DNA of 32,758 nucleotides, taken from a virus. The position numbers and the translations under genes are program-made. The notes under the pieces are model-generated. The model did no database searches. It was not told the DNA's origin and saw only the letters and a list, made by a program, of their open reading frames with translations. The stretch lies in IMG/VR virus record IMGVR_UViG_3300044301_001729, positions 1 to 32,758 of that record; one strand, 5' to 3'. The stretch's first letter is position 1, and every line of letters starts with the position of its first letter. Positions 1-6,189 of this stretch are shown one piece after another.

Positions 1-99
1 GAAAAGAACAGTAAATTCTTTTGCTTCTGCTTTCCCTAAATGGGAAAGGTCTATGTTTTTTAAAGCTTTTAACTTATCGGCGTTAGTTGGTTCGGACAT
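1..99 (-). CDS. Partial CDS, possible N-terminus of large terminase
   Basis: An open frame begins with ATG at 97-99, overlapping the TAA of the upstream gene by one base (TAATG), and runs off the left edge after 33 codons. The visible protein is charged and helical, with KNIDLSHLGKAEAKEF in the middle. No domain can be recognised from so few residues. The suggestion of large terminase comes only from gene order: in T7-type genomes the small terminase, the spanins and the large terminase follow one another, and here small terminase and spanins lie just upstream. It could equally be another small virion or lysis gene. Confidence 0.6.
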   Translation of the reverse strand, partial: MSEPTNADKLKALKNIDLSHLGKAEAKEFTVLF

Positions 100-740
100 T
101 AGTTTAATATTTTATTTAAAGCTTCAAGTTCCTTTTGAAGTTTAAAATATTCTTTCATATTTACCTTTTCACCTTGACGAATCATACTGTCCATTCTATA
201 AAGCTGTTGCTGAATAGTATTACGCATATTGAGTTGTTGTTCGGTTGGTTTAGTTTTACTTATCTTTTCTATATATGATTTAGTGCCTTTTCCTGTCGGA
301 ACAGATGGAATTCCCTCTTGTCGTGGTCTTGGTTTAATAAACTCAAGCATGGCTTTATCGGTATCGCTCAAGCCCCCTGTATTTCTACCTCCTCTAAGCG
401 GGAGTGGTATTTGTTTAGGTGAATCAATGTTGATCGGTCCACGTGGTCCACGTCTAGTGGTTACCTTCTTGCCTATTTTTGTTAATGGTGGGGTAAGCAT
501 ACGAGACATATCCGTACCAACCGCGCCGTACATTTTACTCGCTCCCGCTGCACGGGCTCCTGGAAGGGGAATACCTAACGTCAACAGAGCTCCCGCAATC
601 CCCAGTGCTTGTTTACCTTCAGGCGTATTGTAAAAATCTGAAACTGCTTGTTCTTGTTCTAGTTTCTGGTCAATTTGAAACTGTTGTTGATCCCCCAAGC
701 TTTCGGATAACTCTTCAATTAATTCTGTTACTCTATCCAT
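99..740 (-). CDS. Hypothetical phage protein with a Gly/Ala-rich hydrophobic segment
   Basis: 213 residues from an ATG at 738-740. The N-terminus (1-40) is acidic and Gln-rich. Residues about 44-67 form a Gly/Ala/Leu-rich hydrophobic stretch with GIAGALLTLGIPLPGARAAG, followed by a Pro/Arg/Gly-rich middle and a charged helical C-terminus. The hydrophobic stretch is shorter and more glycine-rich than a normal transmembrane helix and recalls phage ejection proteins, but I do not recognise the family. It lies between the spanin pair and the partial gene at the left edge, so a lysis, packaging or virion role is possible. A TTTACT-type element lies about 50 bases upstream (789-794). Confidence 0.7.
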   Translation of the reverse strand: MDRVTELIEELSESLGDQQQFQIDQKLEQEQAVSDFYNTPEGKQALGIAGALLTLGIPLPGARAAGASKMYGAVGTDMSRMLTPPLTKIGKKVTTRRGPRGPINIDSPKQIPLPLRGGRNTGGLSDTDKAMLEFIKPRPRQEGIPSVPTGKGTKSYIEKISKTKPTEQQLNMRNTIQQQLYRMDSMIRQGEKVNMKEYFKLQKELEALNKILN

Positions 741-765
741 TTGCTAAGTATATGCTAAACGCTGA

Positions 766-794
766 CCATTTGAAAATGGTTAAACAAAAGTAAA
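766..794 (-). promoter_or_regulatory. Weak candidate promoter with an inverted repeat
   Basis: On the minus strand a TTTACT box (789-794), as in the other promoters of this genome, stands 17 bases before AAATGG (766-771), which is a poor -10. The stretch 765-780 is a perfect inverted repeat (ACCATTT-GA/TC-AAATGGT), which may be an operator. A better -10 (TATACT) lies closer to the gene at about 747-752. The exact start is uncertain. Confidence 0.3.
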
Positions 795-831
795 GCAGTT
801 AAACCTTTGAATGAGTTTCTTTGTTCGCGGA

Positions 832-1209
832 TTATTTTTCATCTTCATTTTCTTCTTCCTCTCTACCGAATTCTCGATAGTATTCGATAATGGATAAGAC
901 ATCGCGTAAATAACGTTTAAATTCTGCCATATTCATGGACAAATTTTCATAGTCCTTGCCCGTTAGTGAGTAGTACGCTTGCGGCGGTGCGTTGCCCGCG
1001 TCTAGTTCGGCGAGGTACTCGCGCATTAATTCAGGATTCATAACCTCCCAATCAATATCAACTAACTGTAATTCCATCGGAAGTGGTGGGTGATACATCG
1101 GGGGAATTTCTTGAAGAGTCCGAACCTCTACGGGGGCTACAGGTTTCGGAATAAGAGAACACCCACCTAAAAACATAAACAAACTACTAATCAGTAATAG
1201 GTTCTTCAT
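832..1209 (-). CDS. Outer-membrane spanin subunit (o-spanin lipoprotein)
   Basis: 125 residues. The N-terminus is a classic lipoprotein signal: MKNLLL, a hydrophobic core, then the lipobox LGGC with the lipidated Cys at about residue 17. The mature part is proline-rich (IPKPVAPVEV, IPPMYHPPLP), then carries the conserved stretch ELMREYLAELDAGNAPPQAYY and LTGKDYENLSMNMAEFKRYL, which I recognise from spanin partners of marine T4-like and T7-like phages. It would sit in the outer membrane and join the i-spanin to fuse the membranes at the end of lysis. I place the start at ATG 1207-1209 rather than the TTG one codon earlier. It overlaps the i-spanin gene by 23 bases, typical of such pairs. Confidence 0.8.
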   Translation of the reverse strand: MKNLLLISSLFMFLGGCSLIPKPVAPVEVRTLQEIPPMYHPPLPMELQLVDIDWEVMNPELMREYLAELDAGNAPPQAYYSLTGKDYENLSMNMAEFKRYLRDVLSIIEYYREFGREEEENEDEK

Positions 1210-1591
1210 CAAATTGCTCTGGGTTAGTTATTGCTATCAAATCTTCTTTCACGCGCAACGTACCTTTGTTCACGCGCGTTTGGATCAAGCCTGGTTTTGC
1301 TAACGCCAAACTGTCCATGTCGTGCTTAGCAAATGTGTTTCTTAGTTTTTGCACTTCCCTTTGGTTCTGTTGATTCTTTTGGGTAAGCGCGGTTATTTGT
1401 GCTTGGTTCTTTTGTTGGTCCTCTAGGTAATTTTTAATGGATTCATTTTGCTCGGCTATTTTGCCTTCCAAAACAATTTGGTTTCCTTTGAGCGTAGCCA
1501 ACTGGTTGTTTAAATATTTTATATACACCGAAGATCCTGCCAAAGAAGCTACTAAGAGAGCTCCAAGAATCAAGTTTAATTTAAACCCCAT
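1187..1591 (-). CDS. Inner-membrane spanin subunit (i-spanin, Rz-like)
   Basis: 134 residues from ATG 1589-1591; an upstream in-frame TTG at 1607-1609 would add six residues but lacks a good ribosome site. One N-terminal transmembrane helix (about 5-24, LNLILGALLVASLAGSSVYI) is followed by a Gln/Asn-rich coiled coil (about 25-85) that spans the periplasm. The C-terminus has the motif KHDMDSLALAKPGLIQTRVN followed by GTLRV, known from Rz-like proteins of marine myoviruses and podoviruses. With the downstream lipoprotein it forms a two-component spanin for disrupting a Gram-negative outer membrane. No endolysin or holin is recognisable in the window, so those are probably elsewhere. Confidence 0.82.
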   Translation of the reverse strand: MGFKLNLILGALLVASLAGSSVYIKYLNNQLATLKGNQIVLEGKIAEQNESIKNYLEDQQKNQAQITALTQKNQQNQREVQKLRNTFAKHDMDSLALAKPGLIQTRVNKGTLRVKEDLIAITNPEQFDEEPITD

Positions 1592-1626
1592 AGCAAAAGT
1601 ATATTCCAAAAAATTTTTTTCGCAAA

Positions 1627-1655
1627 ATTTTTTTCACTAGGGACTTATTTGTAAA
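1627..1655 (-). promoter_or_regulatory. Weak candidate promoter for the spanin pair
   Basis: Minus-strand TTTACA at 1650-1655 is followed after 17 bases by AAAAAT at 1627-1632. The -35 fits the promoter family of this genome but the -10 is poor. The leader to the i-spanin start contains two runs of the kind AAAAAAATTTT. Confidence 0.28.
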
Positions 1656-1828
1656 GTAGTTGCAAAAGTGAGGCTGAACCTAAGGTGGGGCGGAGGGTCA
1701 GGGTCCCAGTAACGCCTAAGGGGGTATAGGGGTTCAATAAAAGCTTTCTAAGCAACGATAATAATAGAGAGTTAGTTAGTGTTAGGTTAAGTTAAGTTAA
1801 TGTGTTAATGGTTAGCGTAGGCAATAAA
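1656..1828. other. Non-coding spacer with G-rich patch and GTTAG/GTTAA tandem repeats
   Basis: No plausible gene. 1684-1735 is unusually G-rich for this genome, with plus-strand tracts GGGG, GGG, GGG, GGGGG and GGGG. 1771-1817 holds about eight or nine GTTAG or GTTAA pentamers, several directly joined. The spacer lies between the terminator at 1829-1854 and the spanin promoter, near the terminase genes. Function unknown; a packaging or protein-binding site is one possibility. Confidence 0.5.
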
Positions 1829-1854
1829 AAAGGGCTACTAGATAGTAGCCCTTT
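1826..1854 (-). terminator. Intrinsic terminator after the 104-aa gene
   Basis: The stem AAAGGGCTAC / GTAGCCCTTT (1829-1838 with 1845-1854, loop of six) is followed on the minus strand by TTTTTATT. It lies 19 bases beyond the stop of the gene at 1873-2187. Confidence 0.85.
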
Positions 1855-1872
1855 AATAGTTAGCTTAGATAA

Positions 1873-2187
1873 TTAGCTTATAGTAATGTAGCCTTTATCT
1901 TCTAACTGACCTCTATAATAGCTAAAGATTTTTTGAGGTGATTGAACAGTCCTTAAACCATTCTCAAGTAATACGCTATTCTTACCCGTAGCATCATCGC
2001 CTACTAACTGTTTAATAGTTAGTGTATGATCTTTAGCCTTAACTAAGGTTTCTACTATCTTCTGAGCCTGAGGAGGTATATCAGCGCCCTTAGTAGATAT
2101 TAATGTTACCTTAGCGTTATTATCAAAGCTTCTTACACTAGAAGCCTTATAATTTAGATCAATTTTATTTTCAGTTTTATTATTCAT
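1873..2187 (-). CDS. Small phage protein, winged-helix-like; paralog A of a three-member family
   Basis: 104 residues. It is clearly paralogous to the product of 2667-3011: both have PxQAxKIVExLVKAKxHTLT, then a Q-L-V-G turn, then TVQ-(S/T)-P-x-KI and a final (L)-x-D/E-x-G-(Y/F)-I. The order helix, helix, helix, short strand ending in KGYITI resembles a winged helix, so a DNA-binding role is a reasonable inference, but the family is unknown to me. It is a single-gene unit with its own promoter (2259-2287) and terminator (1826-1854), downstream of a repeat cluster. The ribosome site before the ATG (GAGTAAAACT) is weak. Confidence 0.78.
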   Translation of the reverse strand: MNNKTENKIDLNYKASSVRSFDNNAKVTLISTKGADIPPQAQKIVETLVKAKDHTLTIKQLVGDDATGKNSVLLENGLRTVQSPQKIFSYYRGQLEDKGYITIS

Positions 2188-2258
2188 AGTTTTACTCTAT
2201 ATGAAGGCTATTATAGTTTAGTATTAAATAGTGCCTTCTTAACTATTTAATATATATA

Positions 2259-2287
2259 ACTATATACTACTTTACTATTTAATACAA
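2259..2287 (-). promoter_or_regulatory. Promoter of paralog A
   Basis: Minus-strand TTGTAT (2282-2287), 17-base spacer, TATAGT (2259-2264). The surrounding sequence (AAAGTAGTATATA, TATATATATTAA) is nearly the same as at 3064-3092 upstream of paralog B, so the two promoters appear to be duplicates. Confidence 0.6.
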
Positions 2288-2299
2288 TACCCTTTTACT

Positions 2300-2470
2300 T
2301 TTATTTACTTATTCTTTTTTATATAAAACGCCGTCGTCTCTTCGCCTTATCGTCTGTTCTTTTTTATATAAATGGAATCGTCTCTTCGTCTGTTCTTGGG
2401 TATGGGTTAACTGTCCTTGGGATAGAGTAGAGTGATAGAGTAGAGTAGAGCGATAGAGTAGAGCGACGAT
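2300..2470. repeat. Repeat cluster upstream of paralog A
   Basis: Contains one exact copy of the 19-mer tggaatcgtctcttcgtct (2373-2391), a degenerate second copy (about 2318-2350), each next to a TTTATATAAA-like sequence, and a run of TAGAG pentamers (2421-2465) interrupted by GTGA and CGA. Together with 3160-3299 it forms the repeated part of two duplicated modules near the small terminase gene. I see no gene in it. Confidence 0.7.
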
Positions 2471-2487
2471 TAGACGAGAAGATCGAG

Positions 2488-2517
2488 CAAAAAGAAAGGC
2501 GACCGAAGTCGCCCTTC
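2488..2517 (-). terminator. Strong intrinsic terminator with TTCG tetraloop
   Basis: On the minus strand GGCGAC-TTCG-GTCGCC (2498-2513) with extra flanking pairs is followed by TTTCTTTTTGC. It lies 10 bases beyond the stop of the 46-aa gene and ends the paralog B transcript. Confidence 0.9.
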
Positions 2518-2526
2518 TCGATTAGT

Positions 2527-2667
2527 CTAACCGTTGTTGAAGTCGTCTAGCCAGTCGACCGCTTCCGCGTAGTCAACACCAAATGTACTTCTGTTAAACT
2601 TGTGGTTTTCCGAGTCGAGGATCCCTTGGGCAACCTCTGCGTTTTTGGTTTTTAGTTTCTTTTCCAT
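2527..2667 (-). CDS. 46-aa acidic hypothetical protein
   Basis: ATG at 2665-2667 overlaps the TGA of paralog B by one base (TGATG), and the frame runs 46 codons to TAG at 2527-2529, just before the tetraloop terminator. The protein starts MEKKLKTKNAEVAQGILDSE and ends with an acidic helix (DYAEAVDWLDDFNNG). Translational coupling and the terminator right after the stop support it as a real gene. The MEKK start also resembles that of the upstream gene. Function unknown. Confidence 0.65.
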   Translation of the reverse strand: MEKKLKTKNAEVAQGILDSENHKFNRSTFGVDYAEAVDWLDDFNNG

Positions 2668-3011
2668 CAGCTAATCACCTCAATGAATCCCTCATCGATC
2701 AGTCTACGATTGTAAAACTGCCAGATCTTTCTAGGTGTCTGGACTGTAATCAATCCCACCTCGTCTAGCTTTGAGTTCAATCCTGATTCGTTCTCACCAA
2801 CTAGCTCCTGGACTGTTAGCGTGTGGCCTTTCGCTTTAACCAACGCTTCGACAATCTTACCTGCCTGTGCTGGAAGCTTCCCTGCTTGATCGGTAGTTAT
2901 CAACCTAATCTGGCTATTACCATTGGTCCCTTTACCAACTGGTGCTTTAAAATTAGGATCTATCTTTGCGGTCTTTACAGCGTCGCTTTTCTGTATAGTT
3001 TTCTTTTCCAT
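2667..3011 (-). CDS. Small phage protein, winged-helix-like; paralog B
   Basis: 114 residues with a basic, flexible N-terminus (MEKKTIQKSDAVKTAKIDPN) and a C-terminal domain matching paralog A over about 80 residues: QAGKIVEALVKAKGHTLT, LVGENESG, LITVQTPRKIWQFY and LIDEGFIEV. A weaker third copy is encoded at 8493-8849 (DPLRIFRFYAKRLVDEGYF). A promoter (3064-3092) and an AAGAAAGGAGAAATAAC ribosome site precede the ATG. The likely role is nucleic-acid binding, by analogy with winged helices only. Confidence 0.78.
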   Translation of the reverse strand: MEKKTIQKSDAVKTAKIDPNFKAPVGKGTNGNSQIRLITTDQAGKLPAQAGKIVEALVKAKGHTLTVQELVGENESGLNSKLDEVGLITVQTPRKIWQFYNRRLIDEGFIEVIS

Positions 3012-3063
3012 GTTATTTCTCCTTTCTTGAAAAAGTATTAAGCTTAATTACTTAATATATATA

Positions 3064-3092
3064 AGTATATACTACTTTACTTTTAAAATAAA
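3064..3092 (-). promoter_or_regulatory. Promoter of paralog B
   Basis: Minus-strand TTTATT (3087-3092), 17-base spacer, TATACT (3064-3069). It is nearly identical around the -10 to the paralog A promoter. Confidence 0.6.
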
Positions 3093-3159
3093 CCATTTAG
3101 CGAACTATAGATAAAATAATTTAACGATCGCGGAGCGCAAGAGGAGACGAAAGGACCAT

Positions 3160-3299
3160 TTATTTATATAAGTGGAATCGTCTCTTCGTCTCTTCGTCTA
3201 GTCTTTGGGCACGGGTCGTGGGTCGTGGTCCGTGAATAGAATGATAGAGTAGAGTAGAGTAGAGTAGTAGAGTGGAATCGTCTCTTCGTCTAATCGTCT
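3160..3299. repeat. Repeat cluster between terS and paralog B
   Basis: Two further exact copies of tggaatcgtctcttcgtct occur at 3173-3191 and 3273-3291. The latter overlaps the last codon of terS. Between them lie TAGAG/GTAGA pentamers (3241-3270) and a GGTCGTG repeat (about 3214-3230). The stretch matches the cluster at 2300-2470 in content and order. Direct repeats next to a small terminase gene are a usual place for a packaging (pac or cos) recognition site, but this is inference. Confidence 0.7.
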
Positions 3300-3823
3300 T
3301 GAGTAAAATCTCCCTCGATCACGTTTGACTCGGTTGCTCGCTTCTTGATTAGTTCTTCGAGTCGAGTGAGTATGTCGTCCTTGGACATCATGTCGATCTT
3401 CGCGGTCAGGATCTCGCGTCTATCGATGTAGAGTCCTCCCGCCTTGCCTCGATGAACCTCCGCTGTGATGGCGGCGGAGATTTGTCCTTGGTCCTTTGCC
3501 TCCTCCCGTAGGTCGTGGAGGGTGGAAAGATGGCTCTCCAGGGAAACTGCATCTCGCTCTGCGAGTGACATTTCCAACTCTATGAGGTAGTTTCGTACAA
3601 CTGGGTTATGATTTAGTAGAACACTCCCCTGTGTCTTTGCACCCTTCCGATCTTTGGTATACCCTGCTTTAATAGCTGCTTCTGTAGCTGTTTGACCCTT
3701 CAAATACTCCTTACAAAACTTCTTTTGCTTCGAGTTGAGTGGTTGCCAAGTCTTACCGTTGGAATCTATATAGGCTTTCCCATCTTCGGTGGGTGTTAAA
3801 GATGTGTAGGTTAGTTGTTTCAT
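3290..3823 (-). CDS. terS: Terminase small subunit (Terminase_2-like)
   Basis: 177 residues. The central part has the signature of the small terminase family: LNSKQKKFCKEYLKGQTATE followed by AAIKAGYTKDRKGAK, GSVLLNHNPVVRNYL. This is a helix-turn-helix region that recognises the packaging site, followed by a helical oligomerisation segment (LESHLSTLHDLREEAKDQGQ) and an acidic C-terminus that would contact the large terminase. The start at 3823 has GGGAG seven bases upstream. It opens the rightmost minus-strand operon, behind a regulatory region of several hundred bases. Its stop lies inside a 19-bp direct repeat. Confidence 0.8.
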   Translation of the reverse strand: MKQLTYTSLTPTEDGKAYIDSNGKTWQPLNSKQKKFCKEYLKGQTATEAAIKAGYTKDRKGAKTQGSVLLNHNPVVRNYLIELEMSLAERDAVSLESHLSTLHDLREEAKDQGQISAAITAEVHRGKAGGLYIDRREILTAKIDMMSKDDILTRLEELIKKRATESNVIEGDFTQDD

Positions 3824-3849
3824 AGAGTTCTCCCAATGTTATTACAATC

Positions 3850-4080
3850 GTATTATAAAACAAACTGTTTAAATACTTTTCTCATGCCCTCTAGAGAATC
3901 TTACCATACATTTGTAATAACTAATAGAAAATCTATTACTTTTGATCATCACAACAATCCAATGACCAAGAGCCTTGTAGCTCGATTCTATTAGTATATT
4001 AGAGATATTAGTAGTTTTGCGAAACTTTTTTCAAAAACTTTTTTATTTTACCAGATAACAATACTAATAGATTTAATAGA
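3850..4080 (-). promoter_or_regulatory. Regulatory region R1 upstream of terS
   Basis: No gene in this stretch. It contains a TATAAT box at 3852-3857 (minus strand) and several CTAATAGA/TCTATTAG sites (3921-3928, 3932-3938, 3987-3994, 4064-4071); the first two form an inverted repeat TAATAGA-AAA-TCTATTA. Two blocks, 3877-3899 and 3984-4019, match blocks in the region upstream of the plus-strand SNF2 gene (23472-23495 and 23365-23400) when read towards the downstream gene. This suggests a shared regulator of the two transcription units. Confidence 0.6.
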
Positions 4081-4119
4081 AAAAACCCCCGAAAGTCGTC
4101 GTAGTCAACAATCGGGGGT
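4081..4119 (-). terminator. Intrinsic terminator of the accessory operon
   Basis: On the minus strand CCCCCGA and TCGGGGG form a stem around a loop of about 19 bases, followed by TTTTTT. It lies 15 bases after the stop of the gene at 4134-4337. Confidence 0.85.
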
Positions 4120-4133
4120 CCACTCGAGAGTGA

Positions 4134-4337
4134 TCAGTGGTTCGTTATTCCCATCATAGAGAGCATCCGAATAGGTATCACTTTATCTTCGTTACACTTA
4201 GTGCAACACCTGCCGTTTTCCACGATCGGTTCGGCATTGTGTCCATCAGTCCAGTAGACCTCACCCTCTTTATCTTTGTGGTGATCGATTGCTCCTTTGC
4301 AGATATCACAGATCCGAGTAATGTTTTCTCCCATCAT
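4134..4337 (-). CDS. Small zinc-binding protein
   Basis: 67 residues. CDIC near residue 10 and CCTKC near residue 45 can supply four zinc ligands, as in a zinc ribbon; a DHHKDKEG stretch adds possible histidine ligands. The start is one of two adjacent ATGs overlapping the TGA of the upstream gene. It is the last gene before the terminator at 4081-4119. No function can be assigned. Confidence 0.68.
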   Translation of the reverse strand: MMGENITRICDICKGAIDHHKDKEGEVYWTDGHNAEPIVENGRCCTKCNEDKVIPIRMLSMMGITNH

Positions 4338-4756
4338 TGTACTTCTGCTCCCTTTTCAAAATGATCCTCATTAGCTTCCACTATTTCAGTATAAGCTTTT
4401 TGGAACCAATTTTGGTAATTTTTGCTATGGGGAAATTCGTCTTCTACTAAGTCATCACTATCGCGCATAACGACTTCCCAATTTTTAATCCAATAAACCC
4501 CGTTATCACCAGGATTTCTAAAATCACCATACCGACCTACTCCTAATGATAGAGTTCCCCCTATCGCGTTACCGATAACTTGCGTTAATCGAGCAATGCA
4601 ATAATGGGCATCGTTACCTCGTATGCCAAACTCTTTGGCGGCTTTCAAAAAAGCGTCTACAGTATAATCACTGCCGTTCCAATGTAAGTAGATTGCGGGA
4701 CAATTTTCTTTTTCTTTACGCTCATCATCGAACGCTATTACAGCTCTATTCCCCAT
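4334..4756 (-). CDS. Conserved phage protein with an N-terminal GNRAVIAF motif
   Basis: 140 residues. The sequence MGNRAVIAFDDERKE, then PAIYLHWNG and VDAFLKAAKEFGIR, followed by ARLTQVIGNAIGGTLSLGVG and NGVYWIKNWEVV, matches a family I have met in phages and plasmids as uncharacterised. The ATG at 4754-4756 has GAGGAG seven bases upstream, which decides against the GTG five codons earlier. It overlaps the genes on both sides. Confidence 0.7.
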   Translation of the reverse strand: MGNRAVIAFDDERKEKENCPAIYLHWNGSDYTVDAFLKAAKEFGIRGNDAHYCIARLTQVIGNAIGGTLSLGVGRYGDFRNPGDNGVYWIKNWEVVMRDSDDLVEDEFPHSKNYQNWFQKAYTEIVEANEDHFEKGAEVQ

Positions 4757-5060
4757 CTTCACTCTCCTCACCTTTTGTTTGCATTTGCACTATATGACCT
4801 TTCTGTTGTAGACTAAAAGTTAAGTCCTCGTTCCTTTGGAGTTTGTAGGTAGTTCCGTTATGCTCCCCTGTCCAGTAAATAAAGTCCAAATTCTCTATAG
4901 CTTCGTAAACGCCGTCCCAGAAGTCTTCTCCTCTTAGGATAGGCGATATTGGCAAAGATACATAGTCTGTCTGTCTATAATAAGAATGATCGATTTTACT
5001 CGCTAATTGCTCACCTTCTGTAGAGAGATAGAGTTTATCTACTTTGTCAAACCCTTTCAT
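4746..5060 (-). CDS. Hypothetical protein
   Basis: 104 residues starting MKGFDKVDKLYLS. I chose the ATG at 5058-5060 because GGAG lies seven bases upstream; the longer frame needs a TTG start. It has a mixed alpha/beta look with a central IYWTGEHNGTTYKLQRNEDL and an acidic C-terminus. Not recognised. Confidence 0.65.
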   Translation of the reverse strand: MKGFDKVDKLYLSTEGEQLASKIDHSYYRQTDYVSLPISPILRGEDFWDGVYEAIENLDFIYWTGEHNGTTYKLQRNEDLTFSLQQKGHIVQMQTKGEESEDGE

Positions 5061-5274
5061 CGTCGCTCTCCAAAACTTCAATAATATCAGTCACATAAAC
5101 GCTTCCGATTTCATCAAATAATCCCCACTCCGCTGCTTTCACATCGACAAGTAAAGTCTTTTTAAGACCCTTTCCTTGTTTGATACTTTCCATTGCGATA
5201 GCTCGAGTTGGAAACCCTAGTTGTTTGGTCACCAGTTCGGTTCCCTTTTTAATATTTTCAATATTACTTATCAT
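5047..5274 (-). CDS. Hypothetical protein
   Basis: 75 residues, first gene behind the promoter at 5316-5344, with the standard AAGAAAGGAGAAAGAA ribosome site. Lysine-rich N-terminal half, acidic C-terminal half (DIIEVLESDDERV). Not recognised. Confidence 0.68.
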   Translation of the reverse strand: MISNIENIKKGTELVTKQLGFPTRAIAMESIKQGKGLKKTLLVDVKAAEWGLFDEIGSVYVTDIIEVLESDDERV

Positions 5275-5315
5275 TTCTTTCTCCTTTCTTAATAGTTATT
5301 AAATAAGTAAAAACC

Positions 5316-5344
5316 ATTATACCTTACAAAAATAGCGAAGTACC
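5316..5344 (-). promoter_or_regulatory. Promoter for the 5274-4134 operon
   Basis: A perfect TATAAT (5316-5321, minus strand) is preceded after 17 bases by GGTACT (5339-5344), a weaker form of the TTTACT box of the other promoters. An AAGGAG ribosome site follows. Confidence 0.5.
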
Positions 5345-5348
5345 CCAG

Positions 5349-5798
5349 TTACTTTTTACCTGTACTGCCGAATCCCCCTTCGCCACGAGTCGTATGATAG
5401 CTAAACTCTACCACAGGGGACCACGACACAAACTCCACTGGCAGAAATACCAGTTGAGCGATTCGTTCTCCTACTTCTATGACATACGGCTCAGGATGAC
5501 TAGAGTTGTTAGTAAGACTAACGATTAGTTCTCCTTGATAGTCCGAGTCGATGATGCCTACGATATTGCTTAAATGGATTCCCTTTACGCCCAAGCTAGA
5601 GCGAGGAGCGAGTAGACCACACATTTGGTGAGATCCCATGTTCATTTTCCACCCTAGTTTAAATTGGTGAGACATTCCTGCACCGAGTGATACTTCCTCT
5701 AAGGAACGCAAATCCATGCCTGCGGACCCCGATGTTGCATAATCAGGTACGCCGACTTCGTGTACTCGTTCGTCTAATATTATTATTTCAACTTTCAT
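5349..5798 (-). CDS. dut: Deoxyuridine 5'-triphosphate nucleotidohydrolase (dUTPase)
   Basis: 149 residues, normal for a trimeric dUTPase, which hydrolyses dUTP to dUMP and pyrophosphate. All five motifs are visible: GSAGMDL (motif 1), APRSSLG (2), NIVGIIDSDYQGEL (3), GERIAQLVF (4) and the C-terminal RGEGGFGSTG (5). The enzyme keeps uracil out of phage DNA and supplies dUMP, the substrate of the thymidylate synthase homologue at 14542-15594. The ATG at 5796-5798 has GGAGG upstream; the GTG one codon earlier is less likely. Start overlaps the TGA of the gene before it. Confidence 0.95.
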   Translation of the reverse strand: MKVEIIILDERVHEVGVPDYATSGSAGMDLRSLEEVSLGAGMSHQFKLGWKMNMGSHQMCGLLAPRSSLGVKGIHLSNIVGIIDSDYQGELIVSLTNNSSHPEPYVIEVGERIAQLVFLPVEFVSWSPVVEFSYHTTRGEGGFGSTGKK

Positions 5799-5998
5799 CA
5801 CTCACCCTCCCCAAATATTTTCTTTTCATGGTCTAGTTGTGCTTCTGTTTTTTCTCTGCGGTTTTCCATGCTCCTAGAAAGATCTTCCATGATTAAATGG
5901 ATCGTTTTATCCGATAAACTCGTATTATCGGCTTCTTTTATAAACTGCCCCTTAGGTGAATATATCGCAATTTTAATTTTTATTTCAAAATCATCCAT
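5798..5998 (-). CDS. Hypothetical protein
   Basis: 66 residues, directly upstream of dut with a one-base overlap. GGGAG lies before the ATG. A beta-rich start (EIKIKIAIYSPKGQ) is followed by a charged helix (MEDLSRSMENRREKTEAQL). Not recognised. Confidence 0.62.
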   Translation of the reverse strand: MDDFEIKIKIAIYSPKGQFIKEADNTSLSDKTIHLIMEDLSRSMENRREKTEAQLDHEKKIFGEGE

Positions 5999-6014
5999 TA
6001 GCTTTTCTCCCTGT

Positions 6015-6185
6015 TTATCCGTAAGTTATATCAATAGCGTTGAAATATATTTGATCTGAATTAATTGGAACACCCAACATATCGCATATATTTTTCCAAA
6101 CATCTACACTTTCAAAATCATCTCTATAAAGAACGTGTTGCAGTTCTCTGCAATCTTTTTCGCAATCATTACTTGGTTTAGCCAT
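6015..6185 (-). CDS. 56-aa hypothetical protein
   Basis: ATG at 6183-6185, TAA at 6015-6017. The frame fills what would otherwise be a 170-base gap in a densely packed operon and starts four bases after the stop of the upstream gene. It begins MAKPSNDCEKDCRELQ, is mostly acidic and has three cysteines. Not recognised. Confidence 0.55.
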   Translation of the reverse strand: MAKPSNDCEKDCRELQHVLYRDDFESVDVWKNICDMLGVPINSDQIYFNAIDITYG

Positions 6186-6189
6186 AGTT

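Noticed and set aside
229-633. Plus-strand frame of 134 codons
   Set aside because: It lies antisense to the 213-aa minus-strand gene, has no ribosome site and gives a low-complexity hydrophobic product. It is a shadow.
2421-2465. TAGAG pentamer run as a CRISPR-like array
   Set aside because: Units are 5 bases long without spacers of constant length, and no cas genes are present.
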